The notes under the pieces are model-generated. The model saw only the letters and a list, made by a program, of their open reading frames with translations. It searched no databases and had not been told where the DNA came from. Shown here in pieces: positions 1 through 10,278 of a stretch of 64,000 nt of DNA (the first letter of the stretch is position 1; every line of letters starts with the position of its first letter). This stretch comes from Bryum argenteum (lineage: Eukaryota; Streptophyta; Bryopsida; Bryales; Bryaceae): the NCBI GenBank assembly GCA_037043015.1, contig CM073329.1, forward strand, positions 9,006,648 to 9,070,647. The letters are read 5' to 3'. The position numbers were made by a program, and so were the translations under genes.

Positions 1-1
1 T

Positions 2-1965
2 CTACCCACCTCCACTCCGCAGTCTCCGCTCAGTCCGGCTGCTCCGGCACCGAACTTCTCCCCAAACTGCTCCCCGCAGCAGCCGCATTCTCCGGGCTCT
101 GATATTCCTTGTTCCATCACAGACTTTCGTGTAGCACTTCCAATAATGCCCGATACTTCCCACCTTGCTCAAGTCCCTCTTCATACTTACCATAGGCGAT
201 CTCGAGTCTTACTAGAATCCACTCCCAGTCCCACTGAAGTTCCTGCAACAACACTCCCAGTTGAACCGTCAGTACCTTCTCGTAGTTGTCGCCCCCGTAA
301 GCTTCCCAGCCGACTCTCCGATTATGAGCTCAACGCCACCGAAGCTCAGTCCACAGTGTCCACACCCCCGCTACCAGAAAGTGTGCATGCCGCCCTGCAG
401 CATCCTGGCTGGTGTACAGCCATGCATGATGAGCTCTCCTCAATTCATCAGAACGACACATGGGATCTAGTTCAACTTCCCCCCGGCCGCAAAGCAATTT
501 CAACAAAATGGATATACCGCGTGAAAACAAACGCAGATGGATCGACCGCCAAGCTGAAAGCTCGCCTTGTTGCAAAAGGCTTCCAGCAACAAGCCGGCAC
601 CGACTACATGGAAACGTTTGCTCCAGTGGTGAAATGGAACACCTTGCGGAGTATTGTGGCCCTCGCGGGACATCGAGGGTGGCCCATATTTCACCTGGAC
701 GTGAAGACGGCTTTTCTCAATGGTGAGATCACTGAAGATATCTACGTAGCTCCGCCCCCTGGATTTGAAGATTCCTCCCGCTCTGGCTTTGCTTGTAAGC
801 TTAAAAAGGCCCTTTATGGGCTGAAACAAGCTCCAAGGGCGTGGTACAGCAAGGTGGACGCTTACCTTCTTAGCCAAGGTCTTCGGAAATCATCTGCCGA
901 TAGCAACTTGTACTACTCCGAAGCTCATGGTAAACTTACTTTGCTACTTCTCTACGTGGATGATGTTTACATCATTGGTGATCACTCTGAGCACATCGCT
1001 TCGATTCGTGCTGCGATCCAGCGTGAGTTTGCCATGTCTGACCTTGGTCTGCTATCTTATTCCCTGGGCCTGGAGTTTGTATTCACCACGAATGGCATCC
1101 TAGTCACTGCCGGCAATATACGCGAGTCGCTCTCAGACTTCGGCCTTTCGGAGTGTCGCCCTGTTCACACACCCATGGTGGACAAGTTGAAGTTAGAACC
1201 AGACATGGCAGCTCCTTCGATCGACACAACAACTTATCAGCGAATGGTGGGCAAGTTAATTTTCTCACCCATACTGGACACGATATTTCATTTGCGGTAA
1301 GCCTTGTAAGTCGCTTCATGTGTAGCCCGCAAGAGCCCCACCTGCTTGCTGTCAAGCACATTTACAGGTACCTGAAGGGCACTTCCGAGTTTGCTCTGTT
1401 TTACCAACGAGGGGAGGATGATCTTATTTGTGGCTTCACTGATGCGGATTGGGCCGGAGATCTCTATGATCGGAAGTCCACAACAGGTTTTGTTTTTCTT
1501 CTTGGAAACACACCTATCACTTGGAATTCCAAAAAACAACCTACTGTGGCGTTGTCTTCAACAGAAGCTGAGTATATGGCAATCATAGAGGGCTGCAAGG
1601 AGGCAATTTGGTTACGCAGGCTCTTTGGAGAATTGAAGCTACAAGATCTGCAGATTCCCACGACCATCCGTGGAGACAATCAAGGCAGTCTAAATCTGGC
1701 ATATAATCCGGTTTATCATGGGAGGACGAAGCATGTGGAGGTACGACATCATTTCATCAGGGAAAAGATTCTGTCTGGAGAGATTGCTCTGGAGTTTGTA
1801 CCTACAGGTGAACAAGTGGCGGACATCTTCACGAAAGCGCTCGGGAGAACAGCATTCGAGAGAATCCGAAGCAAGCTGGGGCTAGTCAAGATCAACGCAA
1901 ACAAGGAGGCCGAGTCAGTTCCGTGGAATTCTCGGTCATCGATTAAAGGAAGCTACAAGTGGTAG
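2..1965 (+). pseudogene. Ty1/copia pol, 3' part (reverse transcriptase and RNase H), frameshifted
   Basis: The reading frame is open from the window edge, so the gag, protease and integrase parts lie to the left. The reverse transcriptase starts around 465 (WDLVQLP) and includes the LDVKTAFLNG block and the YVDD catalytic motif near 955-965, as in Ty1/copia elements. The RNase H domain carries TDADWAG, STEAEYMA and the C-terminal TKHVEVRHH block and ends at 1965. Around 1250-1262 the frame jumps by one base: the upstream frame stops at 1300 and the downstream frame takes over, so this copy could not make an uninterrupted polyprotein. A polypurine tract and the start of an LTR follow at 2661-2670. 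The superfamily assignment is firm; the family is not identified. Confidence 0.93.
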
Positions 1966-2611
1966 TAACTGTGGCATTCCTCCACATCGGAGGACACCCC
2001 TCAAGTGAGACATAAAATGGAACAGCTCTCACTGAGAAACCGGTATACCTAACCCTAGCTTCTATCTCTCTGTAATCTTCAGAAAGGACAATTCTGAAGC
2101 AAGTGATCTCATCTGTCCACCGCTGAGCAAAGGTTGAACTGCTGAAGTAGCGAGAAGCTGGATCGCGAAGCCACGGTGCTTCACTTGCGATGATGGTCAA
2201 TACGCTCCATTCGATTGAGGCGGCTACAAAACTTCTCCACCACCTACTGATGCAGCTAAGTCGCGGCAGGAGCTCAGGAGTTTGAACGAGCAGTGGCCAG
2301 ATCTTTTCCTCCACAATTTCATCAGGCAATGAAGGAACAAGATTGCCCACAATTGGCTCACTCTCCAGCTCATCCCAGCCTTCATCGCTATTCAACAGCG
2401 AACACTCAATTCGGGAAATGTCAGAGAAACTTGGAGCTTCCTCAACAATCGTTTCTTCAAATGACCGCCACAGCATCGAGGTTGCTGCTTCCGCCAATCT
2501 TCGAATGAGAAGACCAATCATCCACATGCTAAGTAGGAACATCTGCCACAGAGATAGGCCCGCTACCAACGAAGACAAATTCTCCACTGACTGCCCACAA
2601 GATGTCGACAT
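1943..2611 (-). CDS. Antisense F-box-like ORF carried inside the copia element
   Basis: This is a 223-codon ORF reading opposite to pol, between the end of RNase H and the polypurine tract, so it lies inside the retroelement. The N-terminal part is acidic. At about residues 95-135 is a stretch that looks like an F-box: LPDEIVEEKIWPLL, then LPRLSCISRWWRSFV and an EW pair, the usual spacing of an F-box helix bundle that binds SKP1. The C-terminal half has no recognisable repeats. The start used is the ATG at 2611; a TTG nine bases upstream is in frame. No own promoter is evident. It could be a captured host exon or an element-specific antisense gene. The F-box call rests on pattern recognition only. 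Confidence 0.5.
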   Translation of the reverse strand: MSTSCGQSVENLSSLVAGLSLWQMFLLSMWMIGLLIRRLAEAATSMLWRSFEETIVEEAPSFSDISRIECSLLNSDEGWDELESEPIVGNLVPSLPDEIVEEKIWPLLVQTPELLPRLSCISRWWRSFVAASIEWSVLTIIASEAPWLRDPASRYFSSSTFAQRWTDEITCFRIVLSEDYREIEARVRYTGFSVRAVPFYVSLEGCPPMWRNATVTTTCSFL

Positions 2612-2660
2612 TTCTGACAAATGCCATAGCCAAAGCGTCCAGTGCCATGGTCACTGGAAC

Positions 2661-2669
2661 GAGGGGAGG
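2661..2669 (+). promoter_or_regulatory. Polypurine tract of the copia element
   Basis: The purine run GAGGGGAGG lies immediately before a TGTTAAC LTR start, the expected plus-strand priming site. Confidence 0.7.
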
Positions 2670-2818
2670 TGTTAACGTTATGGCATGGCGACAAGTGGCT
2701 GGAGCCTAGCATGCTGCTGACAAGGCAGCACCAGCAGGGTAATCGAGTACTACTGAGAATTAGTTAGAGTTCGGTTAAGAACTCTCATGAGATTACGAGT
2801 GGGGCTGCCCTCCATGCA
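2670..2818 (+). repeat. 3' LTR of the copia element (right end uncertain)
   Basis: It begins TGTTAACG directly after the polypurine tract. The right end is not certain: a CA at 2817-2818 or one at 2863-2864 could close it, and the other LTR is outside the window. The next gene's stop codon at 2826 argues for the shorter version. Confidence 0.5.
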
Positions 2819-2825
2819 AATGTAT

Positions 2826-3606
2826 TTAAACCTTGAATTCTGGAATATCATGCATCTGTTTTACAGTCCCCATGCCTATGATCCTCAATACTTCTTCATC
2901 CGTAAAACTTTCCTCTTCGTCCCCCGAGAGCTCTTCCTCATCCGATTCCGAATCATCCCCGAGGACTTCTTCCAATCTTTCCGAGTTGGGTGCAAGGCGA
3001 TAATACTCGCATTCCCGAAACGTAGCTAGTGCACGGTCGACATCTTCATTCATTACACAGTTCAGAACCAGTAAGAGCTCCGTTTCATCTTCTCCGATCT
3101 CTTGCTCTCCTGCATGAAGGAAGTTGAAACCCGATAATATTAGATTAGTTCGGATTTATGTACAGCTCAAACGCTGCAGAACAGCCATTTAAGGGATGAT
3201 GAACATTATCTTCCAAGGCTGTTCGCGAAGATATGTATCTCCATACCAGCCTGCCGGACAAGTGCAAACGTCTGACACCAGTCTCATGATTCCATCGTGA
3301 GGATATTGAATGCTCCAGGCAAGTTGAGCAAACTAGCTAGCCACAGATCTCACAAACATAACAAGCAGAGGACTACAGCAAGTGCTATATATCCGGCGAT
3401 CTCATAATACCTTGTAGGGGCTGAACAATGTGTGGAATACGATGTGGAATGTGATTGTAGTCCGCGGCCAACGGATAGATGTGGTTTGGCTGTATTAGGC
3501 CTCTTGTGCAAGCTTCAAACGCATGGTCGTTCACGCTAGTATGAGCCATTTGCAACAAGTGCCTGGCTAGTTCTAGTATTCTTTGCTTCTCCGAAGCCTG
3601 GAGTGC
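2826..3606 (-). CDS. 3' end of an unrecognised spliced gene with an acidic C-terminus
   Basis: Two exons can be joined: 3411-3606 (acceptor TGACAG, donor CAAG/GTATTA) and 2826-3109 (acceptor ATGCAG). The join keeps the frame, giving 160 codons including the stop. The first exon encodes a mostly helical segment (ALQASEKQRILELARHLL). The second is strongly acidic (DDSESDEEELSGDEEES) before a short hydrophobic end. Upstream exons on the minus strand beyond 3606 are not clear; a 43-base candidate near 3745-3790 is ambiguous in frame. I do not recognise the family. The splice sites are good but no expression or homology evidence is available. Confidence 0.4.
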
Positions 3607-4377
3607 CTGTCAATACAAGCACACAAGGGTAACCATCAGGGGTAAGTAACCCGTTCAACACTTCGTTCGCTTCTTGCAAGTATTCACCGGAGTTTATAGT
3701 GGTTGGTTGGATGTGGTCAACTTACTTACTCAGCTTGTTCACTGGCCCGATGCCTCTGCTCGCACAGCGTTCTGAACATACAAGCAACGTTCCACATGGC
3801 TTGGAACCGCATGATCAATTAATCTTGCTTGGAAAGATATACTATACCATGAAACAGGTGTTTTTTTTCTGCTCTGAAAGCTTCAGTTCACAAGGTTCTT
3901 CTACATTACTATTTTCTTGCAGCAGAAGGCAGTGAATACTGATGCACGCAGAATCAATGTGTCTACCCAACTAGTGACAGCAATATTGTTGGCCGAGGCC
4001 ATCTTTCACTGATCGACTCTCCAGCTAATTAAACATAGATCTGTTTTATCTGAGCAGATAGTTCGTCTTTAGGCCCACTGTTTGACTTCTTGTACCGTGG
4101 GTTTGCAAAGTAGTGCTTGCACCGGAAGCACACCTTGTGACTACCGACAGGAGTATGCTACAGATGTTCTCAGTATCTGAGAACTCATCGGCAGACTCAT
4201 GAACTTCCTATTTTACGTCAGTCTGTCATGAAGAAAGAGATTTCACACTATATCATGCCTAGAGGGAAGGCCGTAACTTTGTGAGATGAGTGCAACCAGT
4301 TCCTAGCAGGAGTCAGAAGATATCACACCAAACAGTCCATAACATTTGCTACAAATTAACCTATCACGCCAGTTCAA
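3607..4377. other. No gene seen
   Basis: Short ORFs only, none with a recognisable motif. It may hold upstream exons of the unknown minus-strand gene ending at 2826. Confidence 0.4.
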
Positions 4378-4379
4378 CT

Positions 4380-5170
4380 GTCAGGATCGGGATCAAGATC
4401 GGGATCGGGATTAGTCAGTTGATCGGGACGGGTCAGTTTGATCGAGTCAGTTCGGTAGCAATCTGGGCTCTGCGGCAACAGTATACCAAGGTTGTAGAAA
4501 CCGACCCTCTCATACAGTCAGAACGGATGTTTCCGCTTGCCATCCCAAAAACACCGCACATTGAGTTCGGGAATAAACCGTCAACTCATCGAAGGTTTCA
4601 ATTCGAAGAACTCATAAGGGCAAGCCCACTCGGTAGATTGACTAGGAAGTTGATCAATATAACTCGAATCACTAAGTACTACATTGCTAATTTGTAAAGC
4701 ATGACGATCACTGTAAGGTAGTGAACGCACACGTCAGGTACAAACTGTACTGACTGTAGACGGTGGACCGTTCTCGAGTCATTCACTTAGAAATTGTAGA
4801 ATCACAAGCCAGGAGTGTGCATCAAATTAGATTTTGATTCAATACAAGAGGAGGTCTTAAGTATACATTGGGTATACCAAGATTGGACTCTGATTCTAGA
4901 TCTAACTACAGCTGTTACTGGTTACGGACTAATAACAGACAGTATGCAGAATGAGCCGGACTGGCTGAGCTTCCGCCTTGCTGATCTGGCAGCTACGTAG
5001 GTTCTTTTACTAATCCTAGTTGGACAGTGCTTTCACTTCAACAGAAATCTGGATGCTGCAGCAGACTCAAAAGGGTGCAGAAATCGACCTAATCAACTGA
5101 TTGATCCCGATCCTAGGATGAGGGCGGTAGCTTTCCGTTCGCCATCCTCAAACCCCATACCTTTCAAACC
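4380..5170. mobile_element. Possible small non-autonomous DNA transposon remnant
   Basis: Left part (4383-4440): repeated GATCGGGATC steps followed by TCAGTTGATCGGG. Right part (about 5085-5125): the reverse complement, AGGATCGGGATCAATCAG on the minus strand. Such GGGATCGGGATC terminal runs are common in non-autonomous hAT-like elements. A weaker direct similarity (TTTCCG..GCCATCC) also lies just inside. No target duplication was resolved and no coding capacity is present. Confidence 0.35.
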
Positions 5171-5203
5171 TACAGTAGACATACAATGTGCGGCGGAGTT
5201 GCA

Positions 5204-5485
5204 TTAGTAAGTGTCATGTCGAGCTACTTCGAAAGAGAGAAGGAAACTAACCTTTGGTGACAAATCTTGAGTAACGTCCACCTCGTCATACAAAACGCGA
5301 TTGGTTCGCCCACATCTATTCTCGATCTGTTTAACGTTATGACCTACTGAAAGTGACCTCACGGGCGAATGCAACTTATCCAAGTCACGTACTTGACAGG
5401 TCGCCACGGGACTGTTTACCACTCCATCGTCCACAGCCATGGTGGAGAAATCCATGGTTGACTGAGCCGTTGCAGCTGACTGCAT
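5204..5485 (-). CDS. Small ORF sharing a DDGVVNSP segment with element A's left part
   Basis: This 93-codon ORF contains DDGVVNSP; the same segment occurs in the minus-strand ORF at 8516-8716. Both lie just beyond the 3' side of an FCP1-like gene, one in element B and one in element A. This supports the view that element B extends left to at least here. Function unknown; it may be a downstream exon or 3' untranslated remnant. Confidence 0.3.
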   Translation of the reverse strand: MQSAATAQSTMDFSTMAVDDGVVNSPVATCQVRDLDKLHSPVRSLSVGHNVKQIENRCGRTNRVLYDEVDVTQDLSPKVSFLLSFEVARHDTY

Positions 5486-5802
5486 TAATAGACCTCTACT
5501 CCGGAGTGTTGGCCCTACTCCCTCCCTATTGATAAACGAATCTACCGAAGCACGACAACCCCCCTGCGGAACCTATTATAAATGATTGACACGATAATCG
5601 ACAGATAAACAGTTGTCAGTTGAGCTCATTCAGAACATACAATATTCAAAGTACGACTCCTAACTACTCTTCACTCTGCTCTATACAGTTAACAAAACTT
5701 GTTAATTACAATGTAGAAAAATCGAAACCAGGGTGAAAATAAACAGAACAAAAACAAAAATGGATGTACAGCACTCAGTAGACAAGAAGAATAGAATCGT
5801 TG

Positions 5803-6600
5803 CTAATCTGACATGGCCCTTAGGATGTCAGCATATATAGAACAAGTGGCTCTATCATCGTAAAACATAGGTCGCCCAAAAAGATGGGAAGTGCGGTACT
5901 CCTTGAGTGATCCTGGGAACTCGTGTAGCTCTATGAGATATGGCAAAATCTCGTCTAGTAAAACGGAGTCCTCTTCAGCCCTATTGACCTTGGAAGTCCA
6001 CGAAGGCAGTAAAAGAACATTCTCACTAAGATTTAACATGTGCTTAATCGGACTATCGTCAATAAAGAGAGTATTGGCCTCTGTATATAGACCATCATAG
6101 CTATTAAAAAGGTGGGCAGACATGGTCTTAAGGAAAATATCTTTTTGGGTTCCTGGTTCTTTCATGAAGACAGTTCGGCCCCCAACATTCCGCACGGGCA
6201 CTCTATCACAGTCTTCTTGACCGAGAATTCGTAATGGCTTAATAGGTTTTATCGGACCAAAGAGATAATCACAAATTGCTTCAGTCGTTGTTGTCATCAT
6301 AGAACTCCAAACCGTGATAGTGGCGAACGCCGCCATCCCGGAGAGGAAGTCTTTACAACCGGGCCTTACCCACACAAGTTTCTTCCCATCTCGATTGGCA
6401 CCGCGGCCGAGTGTACTTGGATGTCACGGTTTTCGGATCCCTTAGCTTCCCATGTTGGGGAACAATAATGAGAGGATCCCATTGAGGTCGATGACAACAT
6501 TTAACCAAGCTTTGCCTGACTCTCTTGGAATAAAACCTATTTCTTCACTAGAATTTTCAGAGACCGTGGCGTTCCTAACCTGGATAGCAAGCACGTCGCA
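5803..6600 (-). pseudogene. FCP1-like (NLI-interacting-factor type) HAD phosphatase, element B, with in-frame stops
   Basis: Reading leftward, one frame gives WLNVVIDLNGIL (the HAD motif I region, DxNGxL type), two in-frame stops (TAA and TGA, about 6435-6455), then VWVRPGCKDFLSGMAAF, ITVWSSMMTTT and, further on, FIDDSP, which are the downstream blocks of FCP1/SCP-like HAD phosphatases. These families remove phosphate from serines, classically in the RNA polymerase II C-terminal domain. The two stops sit between motif I and the WVRPG block. A 48-base GT-AG segment could remove them, but that is very short for a plant intron, so I call it a pseudogene. It lies next to the broken ParB/methyltransferase-like gene of element B, and a related gene holds the same place in element A. 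Confidence 0.6.
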
Positions 6601-6901
6601 GCAGGACAACATTACTGAGGTTTCTCTGCGAGAGGTTTAATAAATTCAAAGACAACATCTTGTAGTACAAATATTCGATGATCTCTAAAGATAAGAATGG
6701 ATTGATGAAAAGTACTTGGATATCGTCATTGCTCATCTCGTCATCATCGTGAAGGCCCATTGATCCTAGCGACTGTTGGGTGCAATCTACATCATCACCC
6801 AATGTAGGATCATTGCCGAGAAGCGATGCTTCAGTGTAATTGGGAGTGTCCTCGGGAGGATGCGAGTCATGGCGAACAAGATCAACAAATACATCTTCCA
6901 T
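6575..6901 (-). CDS. Acidic ORF upstream of the FCP1-like pseudogene
   Basis: 108 codons on the same strand as the FCP1-like remnant, overlapping its 5' end in another frame. Acidic stretches (LHDDDEMSNDD) precede a hydrophobic segment. It is probably an upstream exon or the frameshifted N-terminal part of the phosphatase-like gene; no independent family is recognised. Confidence 0.3.
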   Translation of the reverse strand: MEDVFVDLVRHDSHPPEDTPNYTEASLLGNDPTLGDDVDCTQQSLGSMGLHDDDEMSNDDIQVLFINPFLSLEIIEYLYYKMLSLNLLNLSQRNLSNVVLLRRACYPG

Positions 6902-7043
6902 GACCGGAGTATCGATATCTTCATGCTCATCCTCTACATCTGTTCAACGCAATACAAGGTCATTGAAATCAGGCAAACACAATGAAGTGTGGTGGAAGGA
7001 GGAGTGTGAATCCGAACAGAATGCCTATGTGGCTGATGGGCAA

Positions 7044-7064
7044 TTTAGCTCGAGTCGAGCTAAA
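7044..7064. repeat. Isolated palindrome (TTAGCTCGANTCGAGCTAA family), element B
   Basis: One perfect copy with central G, between the C-terminal remnant of the element B ParB/methyltransferase-like gene and the FCP1-like remnant. Confidence 0.85.
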
Positions 7065-7155
7065 ATGAACGTGTAACGCCTTTGTATTAATTACAAAAAA
7101 ATGTTTGAGAGTTTGTATCAAAAAAAGTGTTCTACCGGTTTTTACAACTCAATAA

Positions 7156-7853
7156 CTATACTGTATACCCATTATCTAAGAAGAAGTGGGACCTGTGGTA
7201 TTCTCTTGCACTTGACCTCGAGTCGATGATTGCATGGAATTGACGTGGTGGATGCGCTCTTGGCTCGACGTTAGCGGTGGTGGTGGAGGTGCGATGTCGG
7301 GGAAGAGGGCGTTCTTTGTCCATGGAAAGTACCGCATCTAAACTTTGAGTACTAGGCACCGCAATTGCGTATGCGCGGAGGAGGAGGAGGAAGTGCGAAG
7401 GATTTAAGCCACCTAGTGCTCTACTAAACATATCCATTATATCCGGTGTCTTCTGTTAGCCTCCTGCTCGCGCCGAGCGTCGCGAGCGAAACTCATCAGC
7501 ACCCATTCTGACAATCGCGGCTTGCTCTTCCTCAAGTTTCTTCGCAGATTCAAATCACCGCAGCTTCGGAGAACCTTGACTTGGCGATTCCTTGGCCATT
7601 GCGAGCCTTTCCGCTTTCGACTTGCGGAACCCCCCGCCACGCTACCGAACCGCTACGCGATTCCGGGGTATTGCGCAGATTGTCGGAGTATCTCTGCGGG
7701 AGGTTGAAATCCGGTGCCTCGATCCGCACGAGAGAGGCGTCTACCTCGCCCGACCTCGCTGGGCGCGCCTTGCGCTTCCGCTTCATCTTCCCCGGCGCTA
7801 GAGGCAACTTCTTCCACATCATCATCATCTTCTTCTCCTGCACCGTCATCGCC
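7156..7853 (-). pseudogene. Severed C-terminal part of the element B ParB/methyltransferase-like gene
   Basis: Directly beyond the left terminal repeat of element A, the minus strand continues the frame broken at 27023: the acidic run GDDGAGEEDDDDVEEV follows on from ADDDSMK on the other side of the insertion. The region matches the acidic and coiled-coil tail of the element A gene; for instance MDMFSRALGGLNPS here corresponds to MEQMFQSFGNILSQ there. After about 7653 the frame shifts more than once (parts in all three frames), so this tail had decayed or has decayed since. A nuclear-type basic cluster (RKRKG) lies near 7615. Confidence 0.65.
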
Positions 7854-7857
7854 CTTC
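7854..7857. repeat. Target-site duplication CTTC, left copy
   Basis: Identical to 27023-27026 on the other side of element A; immediately abuts the terminal inverted repeat. Confidence 0.75.
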
Positions 7858-7885
7858 AACACGTAATTCGTTATAATGGGAATAT
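7858..7885. repeat. Left terminal inverted repeat of element A
   Basis: 28 bases, begins AACACGTAATTC; perfect inverted match to 26995-27022. Confidence 0.9.
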
Positions 7886-7972
7886 ATACTGATTTTGGTA
7901 ATTAGGGAGACTTCCATTTAGATCGATTCTGACCTGATTAGTTACCAAATCACCAGGTTTTTACTGATAACG

Positions 7973-8290
7973 ATGAATTTTCTCAATATAAAAGACAATA
8001 CTAGTAAAGATTTCATAACGCAAGCTAAGAAATATGCTACCCCAAGAGTAAATTTTATTCATATGAAAGCACAAATACAATTTATTGGTGTAATTGTAGA
8101 CCTCCAACAGGTAGGCACTATATTTATCTACCAATTACGACGTGGCGGAGAAGAGGTATCACCAGAAGTATCATTCTTAGTGAATAGAGGGTCCTCACTA
8201 CGTGTATATTTAGAGAAGGCAGGTTCGTCCATCTCCATAAGCCCACCACTTCTACGACGCTTCGGTGCACGTCTCCGTAATAGACGGTGA
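7973..8290 (+). CDS. Hypothetical 105-codon ORF near the left end of element A
   Basis: ATG start, reading inward from the left end. It has no recognised motif, an N-terminal lysine-rich half and an arginine-rich end (RRFGARLRNRR). It may be chance; nothing in element B matches it by eye. Confidence 0.2.
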   Translation: MNFLNIKDNTSKDFITQAKKYATPRVNFIHMKAQIQFIGVIVDLQQVGTIFIYQLRRGGEEVSPEVSFLVNRGSSLRVYLEKAGSSISISPPLLRRFGARLRNRR

Positions 8291-8378
8291 GACTCAGTCG
8301 AAAATCGTGTTGGATGAACGCGAGTGTTTGCCCCAAGAGATAAGGAGCAATGAGCCTGAAAGATTTGGCAAGGAACTA

Positions 8379-8399
8379 TTTAGCTCGAGACGAGCTAAA
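8379..8399. repeat. Isolated palindrome, element A, one mismatch
   Basis: Core with AGA in place of AGT at the centre; outer bases are T..A and A..T, the element A type. It lies on the 3' side of the FCP1-like gene, as the element B copy at 7044 does. Confidence 0.8.
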
Positions 8400-8515
8400 T
8401 AGGCACGGCGCGTCGACGACGGGGGTTGCGTGATCTGACTTCACCTTGGGGTGTGCGCCGCAACCGAGGTCATCACACCGATTCGATCATTGCGGTTGCA
8501 ATAATTGGTTGAATC

Positions 8516-8716
8516 TCAATAGGGGGGACTGTTTACTACACCATCATCGTCATTATCCATGTCCTCCTTCGTGTAGTCTCTGAGATGACGACGATCGTCC
8601 GGAGCAAAGTAGATTAGCCGCCCCCGCATTCGTTTCGAGAAAGTTCGAGTCGTCACTTGTAATGGAAGCCTCAAACCGTCGAAGGACCAATTACAAGATT
8701 TGCTTGCAAAGCACAT
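8516..8716 (-). CDS. Small ORF with DDGVVNSP segment
   Basis: 66 codons ending DDDGVVNSPPY. It shares that segment with the ORF at 5204-5485 and occupies the same place relative to the FCP1-like gene. Function unknown. Confidence 0.25.
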   Translation of the reverse strand: MCFASKSCNWSFDGLRLPLQVTTRTFSKRMRGRLIYFAPDDRRHLRDYTKEDMDNDDDGVVNSPPY

Positions 8717-8956
8717 GATGCATGTGGAGAGAGCTGACGTCCAACAGCAGCAACCTGGTTCATAAACACAACCATATTAGCAAGAGAGTACAAGACGCTA
8801 AGTGCAATGAAAAAGGTACACAATATAAGAACGCATATAATCATGTATGTCGAGGGTGGATTCACCAATCGATCTACATTATATCTGGATCTAAGCAATC
8901 GTTAAACATAAGCGTTCCTAGGGTAAAAACCAGAACAATACCACTGATAAAAGAAT

Positions 8957-10028
8957 TTAAGGCAAATTCTTCCCACTGATTCGGTCCTGATTCCACATAT
9001 ATGGAAGATTACGGCTCAAGAGCATATACAACTCTGAGTCCTTCGACAGTTCATTTTGCGTGGGTCTACGATGGCGCATAGTCTCGGCAAAATTTTCAGG
9101 ACCGTTCAAATGCACGGAAAGACATATCTCGCCAATCCTCTTCAAGAAGTCGGACTTTGGATCCTCGGGACAGGAATGGTTCCACGGAACAGTGAAAAGT
9201 GTGTTCTTTGTGGGAACCGCAATGCAAGTCTCGGGCTTGGAATCGACAATGAGCAAGTTATCGTCATTGAAATTGGCACCCTCCTTAGGATACAACCGCC
9301 GTCGAGGATATTTTAAGAGGATGGGATTTGTCGTGCGGGTAGATTTGGCGAATGCACGCGTAATTCTTCAACAACAGATTATCGCATTGGTTGGAAGCCA
9401 AGACAAGTCCAGGGGCAGCGTCTGACTTCGAGAACAAAAAGGAGCAGAGTCCATGTACAACCTTAGGATCTAGGGTACTCCAGACGTGGACGTGGCAAAA
9501 CAAATTAAGTAAGCGAAGGAACCCTGTCAACCCGGGACGACAGTAGACGACCCTCCCGGCAACTAAGGTTGGGACGGTGGAGGAAAACACCGGAGGATTA
9601 TTGGGATCCGGAAAAGACAGCACTGCGCAGGCTTTGGGGTAGACACAGAGGCCATCGAACATAGAACCCCGTCCAGCTCCAACATCACATTCAACCACTT
9701 GGGCTTGGACCGTAAAAGACTGCGGGAGATATGCGTAATGGGTAGCTCGGGCGAGATACGCTGTTTGGGATGTTTGGACGGTCCTGCCTGCAGTGAGGGA
9801 ACACGTAACAATGGCAAATGGTATTAAAACAAGAGGTGTGTACCTTGCAAAATTTCAAGTATGCAAAGAACGCCAAAGACGATTGAGTCTTGAACCGCCA
9901 CACCAGGAGGTAACATGAGGTGGTTGGTGGGGATTTTGAAGCAATCGGACGGAACAAGGTATTCGGAAGGGGGCGATAGAAAAGGACGAAGTTTAGGGCC
10001 TTGTGATGAGAAGGACTTGAGACTCATG
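8957..10028 (-). pseudogene. FCP1-like HAD phosphatase, element A, frame broken
   Basis: A plausible start is the ATG at about 10028, then an exon ending CTTGAAATTTTGCAAG/GTACAC (about 9845), and a second exon after acceptor CACTGCAG near 9793. The recognisable blocks are WLNVMLELDGVLCSM (HAD motif I region; compare WLNVVIDLNGIL in element B), VYCRPGLTGFLRLL with VHVWSTLD, and NLLIVDSKPET near 9240. These three blocks lie in different frames (changes near 9660-9560 and near 9290), so one or more indels or unseen introns are needed. The arrangement matches the phosphatase-like remnant of element B, so the gene was probably part of the ancestral element. Catalytic competence is doubtful: the first motif reads LELDG rather than DxDxT/DxNG. 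Confidence 0.55.
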
Positions 10029-10278
10029 AAGATAAAAAGCGATTTGAAAAAAAGAGTCTCAATTTTATTGAATGATGTTTCAATAAGTACAACGATTATA
10101 ATTGTACTATGTACAAAAAGCGAAACAGCATCCAATAATTTGGAGACTACTCGTCGACCTACTCGCCGCCATCGGTGCCGGACTCCTGTCAAACAAGGAG
10201 TGCCGGCTTTAAGATTACTAAATGCGAAAACTTCAAGAGATGAGGGAATAGCAGAGCAAGGAAAGGATAGTAACTAAC

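Noticed and set aside
6435..6482. 48-base intron rescuing the element B phosphatase frame
   Set aside because: GT and AG are present, but 48 bp is too short for a normal plant intron, and the element A copy is also broken; decay is simpler.
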